This document shows, in pieces, positions 55,701-64,000 of a DNA stretch of 64,000 nucleotides. The notes under the pieces are model-generated. The model made no database searches and was not told the DNA's origin. It was given only the letters and a program-made list of their open reading frames with translations. Both the position numbers and the translations under genes were made by a program. Positions within the stretch are counted from its first letter, which is position 1. The number at the start of each line of letters is the position of its first letter. Where the stretch lies: assembly GCA_030522415.1 (NCBI GenBank), contig CM060126.1, forward strand, positions 11,916,852-11,980,851, read 5' to 3'. Origin of the DNA: Channallabes apus. Lineage: Eukaryota; Chordata; Actinopteri; Siluriformes; Clariidae.

Positions 55701-57089
55701 CAGTGAAACATTCCACAGGTTTATAATACACCGCGGCCAAGTGAACCACGTTCCTGTCAAACGAAACGAGGTATAATCGTGGTGTTTGCTTCGGTTATGA
55801 CACACCATAGTTTATTATCTGCTGTGGTAGATCTGATTATTTATCCAAACACAATAATAAAGCTTTATATCCTCAGGAGGGCTCAGTACATTGTTTTAGC
55901 GATAGTTTCACGGAAGCGAGTTCAGAACTAATCTAACCAAACCAAAAAAAAAACAAGCATCCGAAGCTTCAAATAGTGTGTGTGTCATTTTAATTCAAAT
56001 GAACATTTTAATGCTTTCTGATACACTTATCAACTTATCCACATACACTTATCAACACAAACTCTCCGTGCACGCACACACACAATCTCTAAAAAATTAA
56101 TATTAATAACATACATATACAAATAAACAAAAATATAAACGTCTATATTGAAGTTTACGGTGAACGCAGAGTCGGCTAAGCACACGTGATGACGCGCGCG
56201 CCCTCACCTCTGTTACGGCTGCCTACAGTATTTGGCCAAAAGAATTATAATAATTGAACGATATGCCTGGTCCTGGAAAGAGACATCAACAGTCCGGCGC
56301 TGAGAAACGAAAGAACCGAAAGAAAAAAAAAGCCTAAGATGAAGCCCGTGCATCAATTCCAGAAATAAAACTTTACTTTATTCTGTCGACGTTAATAATG
56401 TAATAACGTAACATTAACGTAAAATAACGCAAATTTCATTTAACAGCAGGGGGGACAATAAATATATATTTTTATAAATTTATTGCATTGTTTATGTTGT
56501 TTACAGTCAAGCCATCAACATACAATAAAATGTAAACATGAGATCTAAACTAAAAACTGTGCTCCCTGTGCTGGTGCTGGCAATATCATCTCTTTGTTCT
56601 GCTGTCTCCGGCTCCCTCCCTGGTCCTGAATCTGCCCCTTCCTCTACTCTCACTGTCTCAGAACAGACTGACTCCTGAAGCAGAAAAAAATGCAGGAAAT
56701 TATGTTTTCTAACATGCGTTAGATAGTTTTTTTTTATCACTCTATACACAATACTTTGCTATTTTTATAGATGTTGAGCATCGTGAGCAAGCCCGAGATC
56801 ATATTAACGTTAATTATCACCAGCCGGCATGAATAGCACACGAGTAACGTGAGTTGGACGCACACCAATCGATTCGACTATGGTTAATCGCTCACTCCGT
56901 AGGCTCCCTGAATAGGCGGGAAAGGGATGGAACCGCGCATTCGTCCCGGCAGGAAAAAAAAAACTAAACAGATCTAACAGATGAGGACTCAGATTAATGT
57001 GCAAAAAATATATAATAAAACTATATAAGTCTACATAGCCTTTATAAGACTCTACCTTAAGTGCACTTAAAACATTTTATTTAGTTTTA
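55701..57089. other. Unassigned; possible hAT transposase scraps
   Basis: A short frame at 56263-56337 (MPGPGKRHQQSGAEKRKNRK) resembles the basic N-terminus of hAT/ZMYM-type transposases. A minus-strand exon-like piece at about 56676-56555 starts after a TTTTTTCTGCTTCAG acceptor and encodes SVCSETVRVEEGADSGPGRE, which is similar in style to their acidic linkers. The strands differ and no catalytic region is present. Confidence 0.3.
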
Positions 57090-57335
57090 AAATAAAACAA
57101 TTTTAAAACATCACTCGGGATTCGAACCGGCGCTTTGTAGATCACTGGTCGAGCGTTCTAACCGCTACACCAAGCGGCCACTTAGAGACAATGCACACCA
57201 GAGACGTTAATAAGCCACTCGACTTCTTTGAAAGCAAGTGTACGTCTTTGATAAGTGACGAAGTAAGCCTGCTATAATAATAACTTGGTGTTATTTGATC
57301 TTATTGGTTTAGAAATTTATATTTAAATAAAACCC
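57090..57335. mobile_element. hAT-family subterminal fragment with tRNA-like boxes, copy 3 (inverted)
   Basis: Reverse complement of the 51753 type: GGATTCGAACC (B box) at about 57119 and CTAACCGCTACACCAAG (A box) at about 57158, then CCACTCGACTTCTTTG and AGTAAGCCTGCTATAATAAT. It forms a ~250-bp inverted repeat with 51753-52070, 5 kb away. Confidence 0.65.
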
Positions 57336-57877
57336 TACACACTTCTTTTCTAATTACACGTGATAAAATCTAAAGGCTCACTGTGTTAATATTTATTGTG
57401 CTTAAATTTGATCTTAATAAGATTTGATTTAATTTGAATTCTACATTTCTACTGTAATTATAGTACTGTGATTATGAATTCGGTCAACTACAGTGTTTCA
57501 CTTGATGTTATCGGCTATTACATGTATTATTGAGGCAGAGAATGAACTAAGGCATGAGGCGTCAGTCTGTAGTTATATAGCGCCACTCAGTGGTAAAAGC
57601 CAGCAAATGCACAGCAAATGCACATCCCGTAATGCGGCGGCGACGTTACATACGACGCTCCGATTTTGTAACCACTGTAGCAGCTGCTTGTGGTCCTAAA
57701 ATGGCTTTAAGTGGCAATAGTCTGGTCTGCTCAACATAATTGCATAGACCAGTGAAACTGCTCCCTAATTTGTAGGCTGACTTTCATTCATGAACTTCAA
57801 GCATGACATTAATACAGCAGAAGTCCTAGATATAATATGAATCTCAATCTGTGCCTGTGCTTTCATTTTCTCCACAG
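57336..57877. other. Unassigned; ends in a splice acceptor
   Basis: No coding signal. TTTCATTTTCTCCACAG at 57861-57877 is a strong acceptor for the transposase exon that follows. The exon with the BED finger expected upstream was not found. Confidence 0.5.
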
Positions 57878-60067
57878 AAGAAACACCCCACTCGCCTACA
57901 GGGGTACACGCAACTTACTTCAGCGGCCCTCAAAAGGAAGTCATCCACTGAAGGTTCTTTGACCCCACCCTCCAAACAAACCAAGCTGTGGGAGATGCGA
58001 AGAGTGTCCCAGGAAAGTGTGGACAAAGTTGTCCTGCAATTTGTTGCCCATGGCTTGCACCCACCACACATTGTTCAGCAACAGGGCTTCATTGATCTTG
58101 TGCAACATCTTCAGCCAAATACAAATGTCATGACACGCAATACTGTTGTAAACAAAGTCACAAAGATCTCTGTTGAAATGAAAAGAAAACTAAAAGCTGC
58201 ACTTAGTGAAATTGAGTACATAGCAACAACAACAGACTGCTGGACGGCACACCGTCGCTGTTTCATTGGTGTCACTGCACACTGGTTTAACCCCCAGACC
58301 CTGCAGAGATCCTGTGCTGCCCTCGCATGCAAGCAACTTAAAGGGTCCCATACATTTTCTGCCCTGGCTGGTGCCCTAAATGATATTCACACAGAATTCA
58401 ATATCAGAGAGAAGATCATTCGCACTACAACTGACAATGGATCAAACTTCCTGAAAGCCTTCAGAGTTTATGGGCAGACTGATGAGAACAACAATCCTGA
58501 ACCTGTAGGAGAGGGAGAAGGTGAAGAGGATGATGGTGGCCAAAATGATGATTGTGATGAAGAGGAGGAAAGCATTGAGGGTGTTGAATTTGTTGATGCC
58601 GGAGCCCTGTTGGACAAAGATGACTACCTGGAATACCAGCTACCCAAGCACCATCGGTGTGCCTGCCACCTCCTTAATTATATGTCCACAGTTGATGCTT
58701 CAAAAGCAGAGGTCAACCCATTGTACAAGCGTGTGTCAAGGTCCACATTTGCCAAATGCTCTAGTCTGTGGAACAAAAGTTCAAGATCAACCACTGCATC
58801 TGAAGTAATTGAAGACCACTGCAAACTCCAACTTGTAAGGCCTGTTGCTACAAGGTGGAATTCACTATACTCAGCCGTAGAAAGAATAGTGAGAATAACA
58901 AGAGAACAAGGCGAAGGAGCCCTTGCAGCTGTCTGCAGTGAACTAGATACACCTAAGTAAGTGCTTGTGATTATAGATTGTCAGTTTTATACTTTGAATA
59001 ATGTACAACACATGTCCTGTATGCACTATGCCAATATACAGTACCCATATTTACTATTGATGTGATTTGTAGCATCACAACTACAACACAACTACACAAC
59101 TACAAGTCTCAGATGGCAATATTTTTCCTTTGTTATTATCATTTCTTCAGTTGAAGGTGCTACATCAAGTAAGCTTAATGTTCCATGTTGTGTTTTTCTT
59201 CTTCTTCTTTGTACAGGTTTACTCCAGTGGAACTTTCATTTCTTGCAGAATATGCAAAGACAATGAGCCCAGTTGCAAAGGCACTGGATGTTCTTCAGGG
59301 AGAAACCAGTGTGCAGATGGGATGGTTGGTCCCCACCATAACTCTGCTAAGGACCAAGCTCCAGCACCTTCACGTCGCCTCCAAGTTCTGTCAACCTTTG
59401 ATTGCTGCACTTATTTCAGGCCTTGAAAAACGCTTTGGCAAGATGCTTGTAGATCCAAAGCTGATAGCCGCAGCCATTTTAGTTCCCAAATTTAAGACCT
59501 GCTGGACAAGTGACAAAAATATCCTCAAACGTGGTAAGTGTTTCACTTCTCAACCTCCCCTTGATACGTGTAAATTCTATGGAGACATCAAAATTAGTTT
59601 AAGTGACATTTAATGACACCAATGCACTCACTATCAATACACAATTGCAATACTGTCATATGTTCTAAATTGTCCTGTTTTTTATTTTATTTTATTTTTA
59701 TAATTTTACAGGCCTTGACTATATCAGAAGCCACTTGGACTGTCAGGCTGAGAATCACATCAGTGAGGGCTCCCAATAATCTGAGGAAGAGGACTTCTTT
59801 TCCTCCTTGAAGAAGACTGGCCCTCTTGAAATGTCCCAGCAGTTAGATGCGTACCTGGGGTGCCCAGGAGACACAGTAGAGGTACTGAAGTCCTTCCCAG
59901 GTGTGTGCCAGCTATCACTTAAGCTTAATACGGCACTCCCTGCTTCAGCGGCCTGTGAAAGATTGTTTAGTGTTGGGGGGCTGATCTTCAGGCCAAGAAG
60001 AGCATGCATTGGCTCAAAGAACTTTGAGAACCAGCTACTTCTGCGGCTGAACAAAGCCTATTGGTAA
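57878..60067 (+). pseudogene. hAT transposase, three exons, one premature stop
   Basis: Exons 57878-58957, 59217-59533 and 59712-60067 join in frame with GT-AG introns of 259 and 178 bp. The protein begins KKHPTRLQGYTQLTS, apparently the end of a BED finger encoded upstream. It has ATTTDCWTAHRRCF and IRTTTDNGSNFLKAF (the two hAT aspartates), an acidic insert (GEGEGEEDDGG), CACHLLN, and RPVATRWNSLYSAVERI with the RW motif. It ends in the hAT dimerisation domain (NTALPASAACERLFSVGG, then NQLLLRLNKAYW). One TAA at about 59770 replaces a probable Gln codon before SEEEDFFSSL. With the 5' exon missing and this stop, it is a pseudogene, but only slightly decayed. It would cut and paste hAT DNA in the nucleus. 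Confidence 0.88.
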
Positions 60068-60236
60068 CCATTTGTTGCATGTTCCGTACTTAACTGATGA
60101 AGATAGTGACGTAGTTTACCATGTTGTTGTACATGCAGGATTGAGTCCAAAGTGTTTGTTACATCTTCTAGTTAAATGTGACAGTGTTGACATTAGAATT
60201 GAGCATAGTATACCAGGAAGGTAACAGTAATGTATA

Positions 60237-60271
<35 letters not shown>

Positions 60272-60649
60272 GTTTTTTTTTATTAATCACTTGGATTAAT
60301 TCTAACAGCACTAATGTTTATTGCAATACAAGGATAATTGTTATAATGCCTCTGACTTTTTGAACCATTAAAAATACTTATAGGCAACTAGTTATCATAT
60401 CTTCTTCTCCATGAAACATGTTAATGCTCAGAGGTACACATACAGTATACAGTATGGTTCTTTAATGTATTTGCATTGTACTAAAATGCATTCTTTTTCA
60501 ATTGCCATATACAGTATCCCAAATCACTATGGCTGGTAAAAAATACAACAAAAAAAACCAACACATTTTTCTTTTTTATGAGGTGTTAGTGCAGTATATA
60601 GGCCCGTGGAACAGCCTAAGCTTTTATCCTTAATGCTTCCCCCCCCCCT
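60068..60649. other. 3' region of the hAT element, with (ATT)n
   Basis: ATT microsatellite at 60238-60270. No gene. Confidence 0.5.
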
Positions 60650-60817
60650 TATGTTACTTTTACTTTTATACTTTAAGTAGTTTTGAAACCAGTACTTTTA
60701 CACTTTTACTTAAGTTAAAAGCTTGAGTTGATACTTCAACTTCTAAAGAAGTCTTTTTAAACCCTAGTATCTATACTTCAACTCAAGTAATGAATGTGAA
60801 TACTTTTGACACCACTG
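60650..60817. repeat. Right terminal region of the hAT element
   Basis: Ends GTGAATACTTTTGACACCACTG. Its reverse complement, CAGTGGTGTCAAAAGTATTC, is the start of a very abundant teleost hAT family. Internal AGTACTTTTACACTTTTAC and TACTTCAACTTCTAAAGAAG also fit. No matching left end was seen, consistent with 5' loss of the transposase gene above. Confidence 0.65.
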
Positions 60818-61795
60818 GTTATAAGCTAACCAAAATGGAGCCAAATACACATTAGCAACCATAATCTAAAGCTATCCAAAACAAGGTGAATATAAACATC
60901 TGTAAACTCCATAAGGCATTAGCTTAGCCACCGGGAAATATCATGGTTGTGCTACATGAGGCAGCATGTTAGCATGATTTACCTAAACTATATAAATGGC
61001 ATTGTCACACAAGCTGACAAGAGCTAGCTGTAGTGAGAAAAATATTTACTAATATTAGTTTAATATTATCAGAATAAGAGTTATATAAGACTTAGAATAG
61101 ACCCATGCTACACTGGGTAAGTTATTCTGTTCAAAATGCTCCCGTTCGTCGTCGGAGTCACACAGTCTTCTTCTGAGGTAAATCTAACGCGCCATCTTCC
61201 AAAACGTGCAGAAAACTCACTGAATCAGAGTATTTTCAAGCCTGTCTCTCTGTGTTCGTTTTTCATGCCGGTGTCCGGGGGCGTGGCCTAGTATGTAAAT
61301 TACCCGGACTGCTTTCCGTGTGATTGGCGTGTGGCCGTGTCCTGCCTCGGGTCATTAGCATATAAGTGCGACAGAAATTCTGTGCCTCTCCTTGGTTTCA
61401 TTCAGATTACATAAACTGAGAATATTTGTTTTCAATGTGACTTGCATCATTTAAAAGTAGACACTTTAAGCTTTCTATAGATATATTTCTCATTTCAGTT
61501 AATTTTAGTGACGTGGTTCAAAAAGATTTTCACGGAGACTGAGGTTTCATATATGTGCATATATCCTCATATACTGTATGTGGGCAATTAGGATTATTTT
61601 TTGCTTTTTTGTTTAGTTAGTTCTTAGTTATTGCCTTGATAATAGAAAATATGAGCTACGCATCATGTATGACAGTTGCCAAAGTGAGATATGAGCTAAA
61701 ATGACCAGATACTGCCATAGGAGACATATCTTGTATGTACATATAGGGCTTATATGTGGATATAAAGAAGCAATACAGGAGACCTATATGGCTTG
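60818..61795. other. Unassigned sequence
   Basis: No gene. A moderately CG-rich, promoter-like patch lies at 61140-61380 (GGGGGCGTGGCC near 61279), but no exon could be tied to it. Confidence 0.35.
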
Positions 61796-61797
61796 TA

Positions 61798-63148
61798 CAG
61801 TGCTGTGAAAAACTATTTGCCCCCTTCCTGATTTCTTATTCTTTTGCATGTTTGTCACACTTAAATGTTTCTGCTCATCAAAAACCGTTAACTATTAGTC
61901 AAAGATAACATAATTGAACCCAAAATGCAGTTTTTAAATGAAGGTTTACGTTATTAAGGGAGAAAAAAAACTCCAAATCTACATGGCCCTGTGTGAAAAA
62001 GTGATTGCCCCCCTTGTTAAAAAATAACTTAACTGTGGTTTATCACACCTGAGTTAAATTTCTGTAGTCACCCCCAGGCCTGATTACTGCCACACCTGTT
62101 TCAATCAAGAAATCACTTAAATAGGAGCTACCTGACACAGAGAAGTAGACCAAAAGCACCTCAAAAGCTAGACATCATGCCAAGATCCAAAGAAATTCAG
62201 GAACAAATGAGAACAAAAGTAATTGAGATCTATCAGTCTGGTAAAGGTTATAAAGCCATTTCTAAAGCTTTGGGACTCCAGTGAACCACAGTGAGAGCCA
62301 TTATCCACAAATGGCAAAAACATGGGAAAATTTTTTTTTTTTTTGGGAAAATACCTTGTGGACCGACGAGACAAAAGTTGAACTTTTTGGAAGGTGCGTG
62401 TCCCGTTACATCTGGCGTAAAAGTAACACAGCATTTCAGAAAAAGAACATCATACCAACAGTAAAATATGGTGGTGGTAGTGTGATGGTCTGGGGTTGTT
62501 TTGCTGCTTCAGGACCTGGAAGGCTTGCTGTGATAGATGGAACCATGAATTCTACTGTCTACCAAAAAATCCTGAAGGTGAATGTCCGGCCATCTGTTCG
62601 TCAACTCAAGCTGAAGCGATCTTGGATGCTGCAGCAGGACAATGACCCAAAACACACCAGCAAATCCACCTCTGAATGGCGGAAGAAAAACAAAATGAAG
62701 ACTTTGGAGTGGCCTAGTCAAAGTCCTGACCTGCATCCTATTGAGATGTTGTGGCATGACCTTAAAAAGGCGCTTCATGCTAGAAAACCCTCAAATAAAG
62801 CTGAATTACAACAATTCTGCAAAGATGAGTGGGCCAAAATTCCTCCAGAGAGCTGTAAAAGACTCGTTGCAAGTTATCGCAAACGCTTGATTGCAGTTAT
62901 TGCTGCTAAGGGTGGCCCAACCAGTTATTAGGTTCAGGGGGCAATTACTTTTTCACACAGGGCCATGTAGGTTTGGATTTTTTTCTCCATAAATAATAAA
63001 ACCCCTCATTTAAAAACTGCATTTTGTGTTTACTTGTGTTATCTTTGACTAATAGTTAAATGTGTTTGATGATCAGAAACATTTTGTGTGACAAACATGC
63101 AAAAGAATAAGAAATCAGGAGGGGGGCAAATAGTTTTTCACACCACTG
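61798..63148 (+). mobile_element. Tc1-like element with ~200-bp inverted repeats, complete ends
   Basis: TA|CAGTGCTGTGAAAAACTATT at the left and the inverse ...TTTTTCACACCACTG|TA at the right. The repeats are similar over about 200 bp, with the inner copy of the motif (TGTGTGAAAAAGTGATTGCC) giving the IR/DR layout of Tc1 elements. It holds a deleted transposase (62178-62931), so it needs help from an intact relative. Confidence 0.93.
62178..62931 (+). pseudogene. Tc1-like transposase with stop and central deletion
   Basis: The N-terminus MPRSKEIQEQMRTKVIEIYQ, then KAISKALGLQ, is the first helix-turn-helix. A TGA follows where relatives have Arg. After KWQKHGK the frame jumps through a T-run (62332-62344) to NTLWTDETKVELFG, so ~75 codons with the second HTH are missing. 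The catalytic part is intact: D of WTDE, D of QQDNDPKHTS and E of LHPIEMLWHDLK, with 34 residues between the last two (DD34E). The C-terminal part to GGPTSY is normal. Confidence 0.9.
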
Positions 63149-63208
63149 TATATGCACATATATGCACCTCAATGTTGCCTACATGTGGCATATATACGCA
63201 TATATATT

Positions 63209-64000
63209 ATGAACAAGGAGGTGCGTCTCCTACTGAAGGCACGCAACACTGCCTTCAGATCAGGTGATGCACAAGCCTACAGCACTTCCAGGGCTAATCT
63301 GAAAAGGGGCATCAAAAAGGCCAAATACTGCTACAAACTAAAGCTAGAGGAGCACTTTTTACACTCTGACCCTCGGCGCATGTGGCAGGGCATCCAGGCC
63401 ATCAGCAACTACAAACCAAGTAACTCAACCCCCCAAGCCACTGATGTCTTCTTTCTGAATGAGCTTAATGACTTTTATGCTCGCTTTGAGAAAGACAATA
63501 AAGATAATATCACCAAGATCACCTCCTCACCCGACCACCCACCCATCACACTAACCTCATCTGACGTCTACACCGTACTGAGCCAGATCAACGTGCACAA
63601 GGCTGCTGGACCAGACGGTATCCCTGGGCGCGTACTGAGGGCATGTGCGGAGCAGCTCGCTGGGGTATTCACAGACATTTTTAACATGTCCCTTGCCCAA
63701 GCAGCTGTACCAGCGTGCTTTAAATCTACCTCAATTGTGCCAGTGCCGAAACACTCCAGCCCGACGTGCCTGAATGACTACCGCCCCGTAGCACTCACAC
63801 CCATTATTATGAAGTGCTTTGAGCGATTGGTCCTGACACATCTGAAAGACTCTTTCCAACCCTCACTAGATCCACACCAGTTTGCTTACCGTGCCAACAG
63901 GAGCACAGATGATGCAGTCTCCATAGCGCTGCACTCTGTACTCACACACTTGGACAATGCAAACACCTATGCACGACTACTGTTTGTTGACTTTAGCTCA
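63209..64000 (+). CDS. Rex1-type LINE ORF2 (RT), open and running off the window
   Basis: Open for 264 codons from an internal ATG at 63209 to the window edge. It contains the pre-RT linker ([20 protein letters not shown], then [12 protein letters not shown]) and RT motifs [56 protein letters not shown] and LLFVDFSS, which starts block A with its aspartate. The last motif is the one used to define Rex1 (DFSSAFNT). The endonuclease is missing, so the copy is 5'-truncated at about 63205. The same family gives the fragment at 7600. Whether RT is complete depends on sequence beyond the window. Confidence 0.85.
   Translation, partial: MNKEVRLLLKARNTAFRSGDAQAYSTSRANLKRGIKKAKYCYKLKLEEHFLHSDPRRMWQGIQAISNYKPSNSTPQATDVFFLNELNDFYARFEKDNKDNITKITSSPDHPPITLTSSDVYTVLSQINVHKAAGPDGIPGRVLRACAEQLAGVFTDIFNMSLAQAAVPACFKSTSIVPVPKHSSPTCLNDYRPVALTPIIMKCFERLVLTHLKDSFQPSLDPHQFAYRANRSTDDAVSIALHSVLTHLDNANTYARLLFVDFSS

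Overview
This window looks like a repeat-dense stretch of a teleost fish genome. It is AT-rich, rich in microsatellites, contains fish-type odorant receptor (OR) sequences, and carries a typical teleost transposon set: L2-clade, Rex1 and RTE LINEs, DIRS-type tyrosine-recombinase retrotransposons, a Ty3/Gypsy chromovirus, several Tc1 families, hAT elements and a tRNA-derived SINE. An ostariophysan such as a catfish is possible, but the sequence alone does not fix the species. There are no bacterial operons, CRISPR arrays or plasmid features.

Layout. 1-1.2 kb: end of a DIRS element, followed by an 81-bp minisatellite. 2.3-20.2 kb: a minus-strand OR array. It holds one intact single-exon OR gene (3118-4080, odorant receptor 131-2-like), a pseudogene with a ~112-bp deletion (14221-15098) and a fragment cut by a DIRS insertion (18343-18631). 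Recognisable flanking sequence repeats with each OR copy. The array is split by an L2 LINE (4767-9345, itself split by a Rex1 fragment), a DIRS element (9983-13448), an hAT element with its 8-bp target duplication (15528-17116) and a second DIRS piece. 20.2-22.6 kb: RTE fragment, a SINE with a 13-bp target duplication, and a CCAAT-rich promoter-like stretch ending in a splice donor. 22.7-32.6 kb: a plus-strand L2 LINE with a GDS-motif (esterase-like) ORF1 and a decayed ORF2 that contains an ~836-bp tandem duplication. A 5.1-kb chromodomain Gypsy element (406-bp LTRs, target duplication CCATC) lies inside it. 32.7-40.3 kb: a Tc1 relic, a second full DIRS copy in inverted orientation (34063-38532) and a rearranged Tc1 end. 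40.5-46.8 kb: mostly unassigned DNA with one plausible host exon, a fourth OR/DIRS fragment and a MITE with 60-bp arms. 47.0-51.3 kb: a minus-strand L2 copy whose ORF2 is open for 994 codons. 51.5-57.7 kb: hAT-like fragments in inverted arrangement with embedded tRNA-like boxes. 57.9-60.8 kb: a three-exon hAT transposase with one stop codon. 61.8-63.1 kb: an internally deleted Tc1 with ~200-bp inverted repeats. 63.2 kb to the end: an open Rex1 ORF running off the window.

How it fits together. The only clearly functional host gene is the OR. Almost everything else is mobile DNA in nested layers, which gives a relative history: OR duplication, then DIRS insertion into one OR copy, then further duplication of that OR-DIRS junction. 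Separately, L2 insertion was followed by Gypsy insertion. The least ordinary structure is the tyrosine recombinase region of two DIRS copies. In both it is a tandem array of about four ~380-425-bp recombinase modules instead of one gene.
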